Of a stretch of DNA of 64,000 nucleotides, positions 12,583-25,389 are shown one piece after another. The stretch is from the NCBI GenBank assembly GCA_946902985.2, contig OX336389.2:978952084-979016083 (forward strand), written 5' to 3'. The notes under the pieces were generated by a model that saw only the letters and a list, made by a program, of their open reading frames with translations, was not told the origin of the DNA and searched no databases. The number at the start of each line of letters is the position of its first letter. Positions within the stretch are counted from its first letter, which is position 1. Both the position numbers and the translations under genes were made by a program. This DNA is from Meconema thalassinum (Eukaryota; Arthropoda; Insecta; Orthoptera; Tettigoniidae).

Positions 12583-15500
12583 CTCGCTCATAATTAATCT
12601 CAACTAATAGCTCTTTCATAGTCGCGCATCCCTTGACAAGTAATCGCGCCCCTATATATTTATACCCCCATTACATTACATCCTCTTACAGACACCTACA
12701 TCTGCAGTTTCCCTCAACTACGGGAAACTTGCACCCTTTCGGAAACCACCCTAAGTTGTACATCTACACACCCCTGTTCATCCCATCCCCTAACACCGGG
12801 TTTGAACACTAGCCTCCGCTAACTGTGCTTCTAATTCACTCGACTGTTACTTACGAGCCTCGCTATTTTCGATAGTTATTTCACTCCTTAATTTTGACAA
12901 TTGTTTTTGGTTGCGGGCTGCCACTTGCTCAATAACCGCCCTTATTTCATCAATAGATGCCATCACCACACACACAAATATTAAATGAATTTAGAGAATA
13001 CAGGACAATGAAAAAAGGTACTGTCAATATGGCACACACACGCACACATAAACGAACGCAAGTTAACCCATTAACTACTCAATTCATTTACATTTATCCC
13101 CAAGCAATAACATCATTGAGTATTATTATTATTAAATTCCTTAACTCCTCAATTCCGTACCAAATTCTAGCCTTACTTCAGAATAAAAAACTAATTAATC
13201 ACATATTAATCAGTTTTTAAGGTGCAACCTTCCTGTCATATAAATTTGGAGTTTGGTTTGCTAAACAAATCTAATTTTACTAATATGGGCGCCTGGAACA
13301 TCCGATCTAATATTTTACCATAAAATCTCAATCCAACTACAATGTTCCATATTTATATTTTACACAAACTCCATGATTTTACATATCAACAAAATTCATA
13401 GCAGTTAGACATCGCTTAAATTACTTTAATAAAATTATCACATCCGGTGATCTAGTTATAAGTACAAAATTATTCCTCTGGTCTAGCCATTTCATATTGT
13501 TTTTCACAGTTTTCACACTTTGTGCCTTTGTACAGAATACACTAAAAATCGCCATGAATGCTCTGTCGGGTATATCCTCATGCCCCACTTTGCTCGGCGC
13601 CATAGTATCCGTTATGCACCCTTAGGAAAAGAAGCACTACACATGACTTATATTCGGGGTCGTGATCAGTTCTTGAAAAGTAGTACGAGGAGAAACGTGC
13701 TTCTCATAATTTCCAGGATTCATAGGGGAACGTAGAGTTACAAATAAATTATATGACAGGTTAAGACAAATAACAATTTAATACGGAATGATCTCACATG
13801 ACAATAAATTAAATCCACCCTTATGTGAAACAATGAGTCATTTGCCTGCCACAAGTGACCTGCAAGTAACCCAGTAGCCCACATGCGACTTCCAGGCATC
13901 CGACACTATGTAAACAAATCCGGTCAAGGACCCGGAAAGTCCCGCACGTATTTGTTCCCAGAGTGTCCTCAAACCGTGTCAGCCGTCAAAACAAATGACT
14001 GAATCAAGACATCAGCCCATAAAATAACTACCTCAACAAATCAGCTTAGACAGCTGTGAAACTCGAGGTGTACAAAAACGTCACATCGAAAGAAAAATTT
14101 ACACTCAATAGAAAAAAATACAAAAATTACAAAATACAAAGAAACATGTTTACGTGTTGTGTGCGCTGTCGGACAATTGAAATAAATGAGTACTAGACGA
14201 GAATTCATTCCCGTTCGACCACTCAATTAAGTCATGAATTCCCGTTATGCGGGTTGGAGATCACGACAATTATGGGAATACACACTAAATGGCTAATACA
14301 ATAATAAACACACTGACATAGTCTAACCCTTTATAAATAATCAATAATACACGAGTTGTATATTTACAGTTACTAGCAGCCGAACTGAGCGGTCTTAGGC
14401 TATGCAAATCAACACAAGGCAAACACGAGGCATGCCCGTGACATGGTTCGCCGCATGCGACCTTAAAATGACATTAAATACAAACCGCACCACAAGGCGC
14501 GTCATAGTACCCAGTACTATAGACAATAAAAAGCAAAGTGACCTTACAAAACTTGGCAGCGAACCAAGCAGCAACAACAAAAAGAACATGCCTCAACAGG
14601 CGAACAAAACAATACATATAACACTTCGATCAAGACGGTCGGAAATTAGTTAGATTAGCGGCATGGATAGCTCCCCATTTCATTCAAAATATCATAATAT
14701 ATCAGGCACGACATTTAATTTATTACCAAAGAATGTATTAGCGCGCACACTACTGCTTATCGCATTCCAGATCTGAGTACAATGGTCATTCAAGCTCTCT
14801 CAACTGGGATTTTTTGTGTGTAGACAAAATACCCAAGCCTCTAACCTGGATTCTCGTAGATAGCCTCACTGGCTCCTGAAATCGCGAGACATAATAAATC
14901 AATACCATCATATTCTTGAAAAATCCCCCCTGGGATTTCAAGATTCACAACATCAGAAAATGCGCCCCGCAGGTTACGCAAGCTGAAAATATAGTAGCAA
15001 CGGTCCTGGGTCCACTACCCAAACCTGCTCACAATCGAAGAAATTCACACACAGCACACACACATCATGGCATGACAAAATGACCCCCACTCGTACTTCA
15101 GACCAAGAATAAATTACCAAACAAGACTAATGACCTGAATAGAGACAGGCAGACGGCCTTCTGTAGCAACAAAAGTTTGCACACACCAAAACAAAATAAC
15201 TAGCAAATGCCTGATCAATCATAATCCAAAAAGACGGGATATTCCTCCCATGCCTAATATTACAGTTAAACAGATCCATTTGTCACCCCTATCTAACATT
15301 TCAGCCGTAAGTAATCTCAATAGCGCGATGCTTTCAGGCGCGCGAGCGACCTGAGAGCAAGCACTCTAATAAAAAGCGAAAGGCAAAATCCACAAGAAAA
15401 ACACCCAAAAATCTAATATATACAACAAATTGTCACGTGATGCTAAGAAAAATAATTATGTCAGCGAAAGAATTTACATTTAACACAGCAAAATAAAAAT

Positions 15501-15856
15501 TATTTACAAAACAAATTTCCCAAACATTGCGCGTGATTCCGCCCCGTCCAAAATTAAATAAATTTAATTGTGTACTCATCACTTCAGCTTTTCCCGGTGC
15601 CTGATGGCACCCTCGTCATCGTTCATCTGATGACCTAGCCCATCGTACTATATATCATGGCAGATGAAACAACATGGTCCAGATCTTCCATCTTGTAGCC
15701 GAACATCTTACTGTTGTAAAATGTTATTATTATTAATATGGCTAGCTAGACTGCTTAATAAGCTACTAAATTCACTTAAATATTTCGATGCAGTACCGAA
15801 GACTTTCCCTATACTGTTGAACTGTATCCACCTAACACACAGTAATTAACACAACA
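12583..15856. other. AT-rich sequence without recognisable genes
   Basis: I see no domain-bearing frame, no long repeat and no SINE head on either strand. The longest frames (under 90 codons, e.g. 12957-13220 and 14402-14653) have random-looking composition. Confidence 0.5.
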
Positions 15857-15861
15857 CATGT

Positions 15862-17343
15862 TGGGTAGATTATTAGCTTGGGAATAACCTAACCCCCAAG
15901 GGAAGATGATGAAAAAAGGAAGTGGCTTTCGGACCGGAGAAAAAGGATGGAGAAATAGGAAGAGAGTTTGACATAAGTTATGACTAAGAGTTCTTGCTCA
16001 AATGCAACAAATAGTGAAAACCTTATCAATAGATTTATTTGCATTAAGTGGGAAGAGTCAAGGAAGACAGGATCTTGCCTAACCGTTATGTTAGAGAAAT
16101 GATAAAGCCAAAAAGAAATCTTGAATTTATTTAACAATGTTGGGTAGTAGTTTTGTAACAAATATATAATTTTGATTTTGTACAAATAATTGGGGTCGCA
16201 GACCTCCGAAAACATCTAAAGCTTGCGCCAGGCAATCAACAATTCTTTTATATGTTTTAAAATCTTCGTAAGATTTTGAAATGACGAAGATAAATAAATG
16301 AAAAATTTAAAGATAACTGACGTAATTAAAGTTAGACAATAAATCAAGTACAAGGTGTGTACTCTAAGAATTTCTAGGTAAATATCTTAGAAAGAGTAAC
16401 AACTTCGAAAGTAACAACAACAACAAAAAGCAGGAAGAATAAAATAGAAGTTTCTATTACTTCTTATATTGTTACTGAAATACTTGGTTGGATTATACAA
16501 ATAGGGCAGGTCACTTATTGTGAAACCTGAAGAGAAAAATCGAAAGGAAATTTCTAGAATTCCTATGTTTAAGTAGGGATCACGAAAAAATGGGGCAAGT
16601 TTCCCTTTCGTGAAACCTAGAGATAACTCATTTATGAGTTGAAAGAATTGTATTCCCTAATTAGAAGGGAGAAACAATATAATTTAAGGCGTGTACTAGA
16701 CACGAAGTTTTACAGACATTAATTCGTTGTACATAGCAAAGAAGGGAGGGCACTAATTGAGAGTGACACATCATTGAAAAAAGACCTAAAATAACAATTT
16801 TATTATTTTGGTTTGTTCAACAAGAAGTTGAGTGCACTGTGAGGGTGAGCAGTTGCTCACGACGCGGAGACAAGTCGAGACGAAGTGTAGAAGTGAAGTG
16901 ACCGAGCGGGCTGGCTGCGCGCGCAGAGAAGAGAGCAGTAGGAGGAGGGGAGAAGAGGGGGAAGCGGGCGAGTAGGGGAGGAAACAAAGAGGTTGTACAT
17001 AAACATGAAAAAACTTGACAAAAACAAAATTCTTCTTGGAGCGCTGTCTTCATGGAGTAGTTGTTTGGTGAAGAACACGACGCCCTGCGGATTAATAGAA
17101 GTCTTAATGGTTTGAAGCAATGGAAGTTCGGAAGGCAGCGATGGGACGCTGTCAGGCTGGTTCAGCGGAATATGCGTTTCTGTAAAAAAATGACAGAAAA
17201 AATGAAAAAATGCACGGGGCAAACAGAAGGTAACAGTTCGATGTTGGTGTGTGCGGGAAAGAAATTTAAATAAATGGACTGATATAAAGTAATGAACAGC
17301 AAAAGCTAATTCTCTCTTTCCGTGTATTTGAAAAAATACACCA
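15862..17343 (+). mobile_element. Family A solo LTR, 1482 bp, with 5-bp target duplication
   Basis: It begins TGGGTAGATTATTAG and ends with the hairpin and ACACCA. CATGT flanks both sides (15857-15861 and 17344-17348), so this is a complete insertion, most simply a solo LTR left by recombination between two LTRs. Its left ~950 bp match the reverse complement of 52696-51110, but an internal piece of roughly 600 bp near 15980 is missing. From about 16815 to 17310 the sequence (GC-rich, with CGAGCGGGCTGGCTGCGCGC) has no counterpart in the other family A LTRs. Only the last ~30 bp match again. LTRs of this class carry the promoter and polyadenylation signals of the parent retrotransposon. Confidence 0.93.
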
Positions 17344-17348
17344 CATGT

Positions 17349-18560
17349 TGCGCGACACACAACACAATTAAACATACAAGTCCTAAGTGCTTCCATGGCA
17401 CTCGCAAAAAGTTAAAGTATCAAAGTGCCTCGTGCTCGGACACCCTATAAAAGTCTCAGATTCAGAAAATCAAGTTTGTAATGTCTGTTCACAGACCGAA
17501 GTATTTATATGTTTTAGCACAACACTATGTGGAAGGGGTACCTCGCTCCACAATAATTCTTAATAATTGTCACAGAGACTTCGGACACATCTCATTCAAC
17601 TCGTAAAAATCAGCACTTTCGATTGACACTCGCATGCAGAAAATCGCATCGTGGCAACACACATTTCTTGATTTCGCGGGCAAATATCCATGCTTCCAAA
17701 AAGTAGCATCCTGATGTTATTGGCTGTTCATTCAAATAATTTGAACCATCTAGGTGGTGTACTCCTCCCACAATATGAGGTAGGTCGTGACCTCGGTTGC
17801 TACCTGGACTCTGCGCTCTCACTCTAACACCCTCCAGACAAGGAAAATCAGCTGACTTCTCGTTTGAAATAAGCAACGGACTTTCATCTCGCAACAGCAT
17901 TCCCCCTTTCTCAGAATCGGTTATATTTGGCTTGGCCGTTATTCTGCTGGCTACATCGACAGGATACTTCGTTCAACCAGACAGACTAATATTACAAAAT
18001 ATGACCATCAGTTTCCTCAACTGGGCTATACCAGAGCTGAAGAAATAACATATTTGAAGACTTAAATATGGTGTTATATTTAAGGGTTCAATATATTCTT
18101 AATTTATACAACTGCTAATCTCTGATATCCTCTCCACTTAATATGACACTCATGTCCTTGTGTATAGTGAACGTGACTTTCACTTCCACAGATCAACTGG
18201 ATTTAGTAACAATTTGAAACAGAAACTATTTTCTCAACACTTCTCCTCTAATATGACGAAATTGTGGGACATAAAGCCGTACAATTAAGTCTAGCTCATG
18301 TTAATACCTTTTTAATCAGGTTCAATAATTAATAAAAACGATGGTAATTGTCTACAACAAAATTGCTTCAGTCTCACGATCCTTCAACAATCATACAAGT
18401 CTGGCACAGCACCTGATAATTAAACAACGCAGCTTTCAATTAAGTCAACTCTCAACAAAATGCATAGGGAATAACATCTTCCACAAACTGTAACATAACT
18501 GATCCCGTCAAGATTCAGTTCTTAAACGGCATCTCATATCATATTCCGCTATAAGTTAGA
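17349..18560. other. No gene recognised between solo LTR and LINE
   Basis: This may include the LINE 5' UTR. An 83-codon frame at 17797-18048 has a hydrophobic middle, but nothing identifies it and the opposite strand is equally open. The rest is AT-rich. Confidence 0.4.
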
Positions 18561-18564
18561 ATGA

Positions 18565-19842
18565 CGTATTGAATGTGCTCTTAAAAAGCTTGAAGACATC
18601 GCGGATGCCGGAAGATATATGAAAAAAGAAACGAAAGAAGACATAGCAGAAGCAGTAAGTGTTATCAGTAATTATATCTTAGCACGGAATTCAAATGTGG
18701 CTCATGATATCAATGAAAAGGACAAGTCTGAAAGACAGGTTATCGAAAAGACGATGCACCAAAGAAAGTTTATGGTTAACCAAAGAGATGCCACAACTAA
18801 GGGAGCAGAGAGCTCTCATACGAGACAACTAGCGACATCTAGCAACACTGAACAGAACTAGCAAAGAGTACCATCTACCGACAACTCGCAGAAATAAAAC
18901 AACGTCACTACGGTACGAGTAGCGCCGCCGGCACACAACGAATAGAACCAATCAAGTGTTCCATCTACCGGCAACGACCAGAACCTGCAAGGTGAGAAAC
19001 CTACCAACACCAGTCAGGACACAAACAGCATCCAGCGAGCGGTGTCACCTACCGACACAAATCAGAAGACTAACAGGAGCCAGCATATACCGTTCCAGGC
19101 TGTGGAAACAAATAACAATCAAAGCGTAGATACATACAGATCGCTTGAAGAAAAAATCTCAAAAAGGATGGCCCAGCAAATACAATCAATAATGGAAAAC
19201 ATGTCGCAAAATATCAAAAAGATGATACGAGAGGAGATCAGATGTACAAATCAACAGAATCTGACACCTCAGCTAGATATTTCTAATACAAACCCTGAAA
19301 TACCATACCACTTCGAAAGGAATGCGCAGATGCCCAACATGCGAAGAGGAACACACCCCACCCCAACGCCTATAGGAAGAAATGAGGATTACAGCATAGA
19401 GGAAGATAACTTCCCAGCGATAACACAGGAATCACCACAAGGCCAGAAACAGGAAACACCAACAGACAAAACAGCCGAGGAGAAGTGGACAGATGTAATC
19501 GGCAGAAGAAGGAGACAACCAGCGCGATCACAAGCTCCCATAACTGGAACAGGAGCTGAAGACAAAAACCTACAAGCTGCAGAAAAGATGGCCTGGTTCT
19601 TCATAGAAAGAGTACAACAGGAAACAACAACAGAGGACATAACGAAATTCCTTACCAACAAGGAAATTAAAGTAAACCTAATCTGCGAAGAATTATCAAC
19701 GAAGTATAATACGAAATGCTTCAAAGTGGGAATCCCATTTAAATATCTTCAAACAGTAAATAAATCAGACTTATGGCCATCAAACATCACCGTCAGTCGT
19801 TTTAAGTTCTTTCGGAGCAACACAGGGATGCCACTCGAATAA
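18565..19842 (+). pseudogene. LINE ORF1 remnant
   Basis: One frame (frame 1) runs from just after a TGA near 18562 to the stop at 19840-19842. It is interrupted by stops at 18859-18861, about 18895 and about 18945. The N-terminal part is helical and charged (KKLEDIADAGRYMKKETKED). The middle carries a loose repeat (VPSTDNSQ, VPSTGNDQ, VSPTDTNQ), then a short coiled-coil-like stretch (RMAQQIQSIMENMSQ). The C-terminal part (KFLTNKEIKVNLICEEL ... FKVGIPF ... SDLWPSNITVSRFKFF) matches the style of a C-terminal domain found in ORF1 proteins of several arthropod LINEs. ORF1 proteins bind element RNA. No CCHC knuckle is seen here. It lies directly upstream of the endonuclease/RT ORF on the same strand. 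Confidence 0.75.
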
Positions 19843-20612
19843 AACACAGAACGGACTTTGGAGCAATACAAGCTACAGAGGAGAAGAGAATAGAGGAAAC
19901 ATACAAATACATTGAAGGCTTAAAAAACGCATTAAGCATGTCACCAACGGACTGCCTAAAAGGATATGACATACTAATATTAACAGAAACGTTCCTCACA
20001 GGCCATTGGCAACATGCAGAATATTATTGCATACACCTACAAGCGAAACAAGGAGAAAAGGGAAGACCAATAGGAGGAATAACCGTTCTCTTAAAGCCTT
20101 GGCTGACCCCAACAAAAATGATAACACAACTGGATCACTCTCTACTAATAAAAACAAAACACATCACAATTATAGCCTCTTAATTTCAACCACACACAAC
20201 GGCCTTGGAGATAATAGACGAATTAGGACAACTTATCACTCAGAGTAAACAAGACATCCCCCTAATCGTAGCAGGGGACTTAAACTGTAGACTGGATGTA
20301 CACAATTACAAAACAAAAGTAGTAATGGAAAAACTACAAGAAGATGGCCTTCTCCTATTAAATAACAGCAACATACCAACCTATATATCTCACAATGGAA
20401 AAAGCGTCATAGATGTGGCACTTATAAAAGGACAAATAAATGGAGAAATAACCCCTATCTGGTCAGCAAATCACACACCAATAAGAAAACATATCCCCAT
20501 GAAAATAAAAATTCATGGCGATTGGCGAGCACCCAAAAAGCAAACAAAATGCCTATTATCAAGAAAAATTGACGTCGGAAAAATAGAAGGACGAGCCGAC
20601 CAGATAAGATAA
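19843..20612 (+). pseudogene. LINE ORF2 remnant: apurinic-type endonuclease
   Basis: Reading is in frame 3. Visible AP-endonuclease motifs are ILTETFLTG (catalytic Glu), AGDLNCRLD (the Asp-x-Asn motif), NGKSVIDVALIKG (the S-x-x-D segment) and SANHTPI in place of the usual SDH-x-PI, so the Asp beside the catalytic His is lost. A TAA at 20181-20183 breaks the domain. Frame 3 is open back to about 19840 (ATEEKRIEETYKYIEGL), which suggests overlap with or a shifted end of ORF1. The enzyme nicks genomic DNA to prime reverse transcription. Confidence 0.85.
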
Positions 20613-21940
20613 ATAGAAACGCTTACTGAAGAATCATGACTAGACGAAGCGGCACAAACACTTGAAGAACTGCTAATACAAGCCGCAACCCCAAGAAAGG
20701 AACGAAAGGCGAAACAATGGTTCGATCAGGAATGCTACCTGCTAAGAAAATAAGTACTGAAGGCCCTGCATGAACTAAAACAAACGAGAAGAACCTTACA
20801 CTCTATCAGGTATACAACAGAAAAAGAAGTCTCTATAAAACGCTCACGCGGGAGAAGAAAAGGGTATACTGGGAGGAAGAAGGTAAAAGAATCGTAGAAG
20901 AGGCTAAGAAAGACCCATATATCGCTCTACGTCCTAGGAAGCAAGCGTAGACACATTATATAAACATGGAAAAATGGATGACACACTTTAATAATATACT
21001 CAACAAGGAAGGAATAAAGAACACCCCAGAAAATAATCAAAGTACCTATACACTAGCGCCAACAGAATGGACTCCGCTGACAGCTAATGAAGTCCAAAAC
21101 ATCATCTCAAGCACAAAGAAAAACAAAGCCGCAGGACCAGACAACATTTACAGTGAGTACATAAAAGACACTGCTCACTTCCTACTACCTACATGGACAA
21201 AATTATACAATAAATGCATTGAGACGGCCTCAATAGCGGAGAGATGGAGACATTCAACTACAAAAGTACTCTATAAAGGCAATGGCGATCCATATGATAC
21301 AGACACATACAGAGGCATCGCTCTAGAGAATATTCCGTTCAAGATATTCACAAAAACAATCGTGGGGAGAGTCAGAGAAGAAATAGACGAGTATCTACCA
21401 GAAAATCAATTCGGATTCCGGAAAGGAAGATCAGCTGTAACCGCTATACAATTACTACTCAATAACATCAGGGAAGCCCTTGAAAGAAGAGAAAAGTTCT
21501 ACGTAGTGTTTATAGACTTCACAAAAGCATTCGACCTCATAAACCGGGAACTTGTGACACAGAAGCTGGAAGAAACCCTAAACAGGAACCATGTGTGGAC
21601 TGAAACCATGAAAACGATACTACAATGGAACAAAATAAGAATCTCTGACAACATATCACTCTCAGAACCGATACTTCAAACGAACGGAGTAATACAGGGT
21701 GACCCAATGAGCCCGTTACTTTTCATTCTGGCAGCAGAAGAAATAATGAGAATAACCCATAAGGATGACGTAGTATCGTACACCTACGCTGATGATATAG
21801 TGATCGGATCAAAGGATATCACAAAACTACAAAACGTGATAAAAGAAATGGAGGAATGGTGCTACAAACACACATTCGAAATTAATACATCAAAACAAAA
21901 ATGGTGGTATTTAGGCAAGGAGGAAAGATCCCAGCAATGA
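20613..21940 (+). pseudogene. LINE ORF2 remnant: reverse transcriptase
   Basis: After the endonuclease, 20613-20965 is degenerate and the reading changes to frame 2 from 20966. RT motifs are clear: KNKAAGPDNIYSEYIK, the YRGIALENIPFKIF block, ENQFGFRKGRSA, VFIDFTKAFDLI (first catalytic Asp), NGVIQGDPMSPLLF and YTYADDIVIGS (catalytic YADD). It carries out target-primed reverse transcription. The motif set places it in the broad Jockey/I/R1 group of non-LTR elements. I cannot fix the clade by eye. Another frameshift follows at about 21895, in KQK before a run of shared coding. Confidence 0.92.
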
Positions 21941-22665
21941 CAGAAATCTTCATAAAGAGGCAGAAAGTAGCCATAGTAAACGATTTCAAGTACCTTGGCA
22001 TTACTCTGCAAACAAGTGCCAAATGCTTTACAAAGCATGTAATAGAAAAAACAACACAGGCAATACGGGCGATGCACGAAATCAACTACATTAGATCACT
22101 TAGCCTAGAGACGGCGATGGCACTATTTAGAGCAAAAATCATGCCTATTCTAACATATGGGATGGAAATCATTTGGCCGTACCTTACAGAGAAGAACCAA
22201 TCCTCTCTAGAAATAATAAAAGCCCTATACATAAAGAGAGCGATCGGAGTATCCAAGACAACAAGATCAAGACTCGTCTACCTTCTAGCACGAGAATCCT
22301 TCCTCATTGAAGACTTCAGAACACACCTGAACCTGCCCAACACCAGAGCATCAGAAAATCTCCTAGCAACACTCAACAAAAAAAGAGAAGACTCCCCACC
22401 AGAATTCTTTGGAACTGGAGCTATGATAGACCGGACATGGACATCCAGCTTCGAGATGAGGCACGTGTTCACAAGACTGGCACTACATGGTTTCCACCAT
22501 CTAATTTGTAACAACACCTCATACCATGAACCGACAGAGACATGTAAGTGCGAACTATGTGGATACATGTGTGAACGTTACCACCTAGAACTCTGCACCA
22601 AAAGAACAAAAACAATTAAAGAATATGCAAACCAAGGCCCAAGCGCGCGAGTACAGTGTATATAA
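21895..22665 (+). pseudogene. LINE ORF2 C-terminal part with CCHC motif
   Basis: Frame 1 continues the RT: DFKYLGITLQTSAKCF, then RAKIMPILTYGMEIIWP, typical of the post-palm region. Near the end is a C-x2-C-x6-H-x3-C motif (CELCGYMCERYHLELC), a C-terminal zinc motif common to Jockey/R1-type ORF2 proteins. The frame closes at 22663-22665. The three ORF2 pieces lie in frames 3, 2 and 1 in turn, so at least two indels have killed it. Confidence 0.88.
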
Positions 22666-22730
22666 ATGTATTATTTCTTTTCTTTGTGTATGGCTATTTA
22701 GCTACAATAAATATATTATTATTATATCAT
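22666..22730 (+). terminator. LINE 3' UTR with AATAAA and TAT-rich tail
   Basis: A short 3' UTR leads to AATAAA at 22706-22711 and a simple TATTATTATTAT tail, a likely 3' end for the LINE. Some I/R1-related elements end in such A/T triplet repeats. Confidence 0.55.
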
Positions 22731-23520
22731 ATTCCTCTAATAATTCCACATTAATAATTTTTTCAATAATGACATCCATTTTTAACATTACCATCGTCAC
22801 CTTGACAGATTGGATTTCCAATTCAAAAACATTCGATTCTCAAAATGCCATATAATAATTGACAGTGCGTTTCCCCTTAATTATGACTGAGCATACCATT
22901 TTGAAAGATGTAGAGCTTGTATTTTACATTTTACCAAGGCATATTTTTTATAACAATCATGACATCAAAATTCAATAACAATATTATGCCTTTCCTTCAG
23001 GTCATTCGTAACTGCACCAATCGGCATTTATATATTACGTCCATTAATTAAACAGGCAATCTCACGTTGCTTAAAAAATACAATATAATATACAATACAA
23101 TTTAATCATGCTTTCATAGTTCAGTTTTGCAATGAACTTAACAATGCCTCTATCGAATCTGTCACAAGTCTAGAATGTCCCTGAACCACATTCCAGCAAT
23201 CAGCTATTCCCAGAAAGCAATGACAAAATATTCGCAAAACAATTCGATCCATCCCAGAGATGCAAACGTGGATCAAAAATACACGGAAAACTAACGCGGC
23301 AAAATATAAACGCTTCAAAAAACGTTTCCTATAATATCAAAACCTACCGAGACAGAAAAATCTCCTAGCCAAAATTTAGCTAAAACGAAGAAAATATCAA
23401 ACGTACTCGAAAACATGAAAGCCAACAAAAATACGAAAATCGCCGCCATGAAAATCGTTGAAAAAGTAAACAGCTCCTCTAAGGAAGGAAGGAAGCTTGT
23501 TGTTTATCGTGACCGTCAAT
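22731..23520. other. AT-rich, nothing recognised
   Basis: No frame over 65 codons with sensible composition, no repeat edge and no SINE head. Confidence 0.5.
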
Positions 23521-23524
23521 CTTG

Positions 23525-23678
23525 AGATCATGAGCCACGGGACCTCCTTTTTACGTGGAATCCGAACCGCAGGACATGGCATTTCACTTCGAAAATCTCA
23601 CATGCATTGACCGGGAATCGTACCCGGACCGCCTTGGTGAGAGGCATACAGCTAGACCGCTGAGCCACCACGCTCCAA
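23525..23678 (-). mobile_element. tRNA-derived SINE fragment (family C)
   Basis: On the minus strand the head runs from about 23678: GAGCGTGGTGGCTCAGCGG (A-box region) and, some 45 bp on, GGGTACGATTCCCGG (B box). A body follows with ATGCATGTGAGATTTTCGAA. Spacing and both boxes are right for a Pol III promoter. The body differs from SINE-A and SINE-B. I did not find a convincing target duplication or tail, so the ends are approximate. Confidence 0.7.
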
Positions 23679-23817
23679 ACAGCTCATCTAACCGCTACTC
23701 CAAATCTAAATATGAGAATTCAAATACATTATCCAAATACAGTATAAAACATCGAAAAATGGTACTCAAGATTTTTCCAAACTTCTACAGCAAAATCAAC
23801 GTAAAATGAGTCGTCTT

Positions 23818-24436
23818 CTACCTTGCGATGACCTGAGCTCCCTCTGCAGAAATTGGCATAGATATTACCATCCCTGGTAATATAGGAACAGCCACTGGAA
23901 CTCCATGTCTCCAACCTCTGCTAAATCGCCTGGTCCGATTTCCAAGTACGTCCTCGTCCGGTCTCGAACTGGATTCTCGAAGCATTTGACCTGGGTCCAT
24001 ATTGCTCCTCCTGCTTAATCTCTTCATCCTCAATCATGTATGTCCTGACGCTCTGGAAACTTCTTTTCCATACTCGTAATGGCGCAGATTAATATTGCGT
24101 AGCTTCGGCATTTCTCCAAAATTTTGTAAATTCAGATGTTGGTTACTCAAGATTTTCCCATGGTCTCATTGTAGCTTTCCCTATTCAAATTCACTCTTCC
24201 ATCTCAGCACTCATGCCCAATTCCCATACGATTTCCCACACTGAAGCTATAAATTCCATTTTCAGACGATGTTTCGTAAATACTTTTATGAACCTCCCTC
24301 GTCTGGTTTCTTTGGCTATAATATATGTCATATGGCGTGACATGCACTTCATAAGTCCGTAATTCTCGAAGTGTCGAAAGAGGGTCCTAGAAGGAAATGT
24401 TTTACTGAACATCTCTCGTATGACATCGATGTTCAA
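23818..24436 (-). CDS. Unassigned coding-like region, minus strand
   Basis: Two minus-strand frames have protein-like composition. The first, 24436-24191, is 81 codons ending MSAEMEE (begins MNIDVIREMFSKTFPSRTLF). The second, 24033-23818, is 71 codons and contains RSNMDPGQMLRESSSRP. A further frame over 24020-23730 is equally plausible. They could be exons of a decayed gene or pieces of an unknown element. I recognise no domain and give no function. Start codons are only the first available Met. Confidence 0.2.
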
Positions 24437-25149
24437 AAATCTCTTAAATGGCGAAAATATAATAACGCTCCGCGTTTGGTTTCACAAACTTCACTGTTCA
24501 TATGCGTGCTTTAATGCCTCCGTGAAAATCTCACTAACGTAACATTATTCCTGTATTCGTTTACCATGACGTGAACTTTGCTTAATGCTGAAGTCAAAAG
24601 CACACAGCTTCACTATTTCAAGTCACCCGACTTTGCACTGTGCTTCAGGTTGAAAACACGGCTTCGTTCCCGGTTAAGTTAAACACTCCCGGACCCGGTT
24701 AGAATTACATCACGCACCACGACTTATTCCGAACGCGTCAAGAGTTCCGTCACAAGTCCCTTCCCACGTGGCTCTGCTGATTGCACCACACATTCTCCTT
24801 GGGAAAACGTCAACCCGTCCCCCAACAAAAATAGTCCTCTCAAATCGTCATTTCAATTCCAAATCACATAAATATGGATAACTTTCTATCTGAACAGATG
24901 GTAATGCCACTAAAATAATAAGACATTTCCTGGGAACTTCTTAATTCTTCCGTTTCTTCTATAAAAATATTAATGTCTTAATTAAAGCTACAGTAAATCG
25001 CCGACATGCCCCGCTCACAAGGACAACCCATCTATCGCCCCTACAATTGACCTTGGCTGAGCTTGCCTTGCTTTCTCGCCAGTCTGGCACTGCGCTGTAC
25101 GGAAAATATAAAAATAATACGAGTTTCCAAACATACACGTTCTGTTATA

Positions 25150-25265
25150 ATTGCGAGCTCAAACGCTAGCTTCATGATATGCCAGTGCGTTCCCATCCTA
25201 GGTTCGAATCCCGCTTTTAATACAGCAAGATAAAACATGCCTTTAATCTTGGCTGAGCCATGCAT
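25150..25265 (+). mobile_element. Possible SINE head fragment
   Basis: CTAGGTTCGAATCCCGC at about 25198-25214 is a good B box and follows a tRNA-like stretch, but the A box is weak. It is likely to be the remnant of a tRNA-derived repeat. Confidence 0.3.
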
Positions 25266-25389
25266 TGAAATACGGGTTCAGTACGCCATAGAGTCATGTA
25301 CTATTAGACGACGATTATTGCGTAGGTGTATTATTCAAACTTCAATCACATGCTTAGGATACAAGAAATAAAAACGGGATTTTAAAATT

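Noticed and set aside
1..17343. A single 17-kb element with the LTRs at 1-1030 and 15862-17343 as its two ends
   Set aside because: The right LTR has its own CATGT target duplicate on both sides, so it is a separate complete insertion.
16857..17396. 179-codon minus-strand ORF
   Set aside because: It lies almost entirely within the solo LTR and its C-terminal part is a shadow of GA-rich sequence. No domain.
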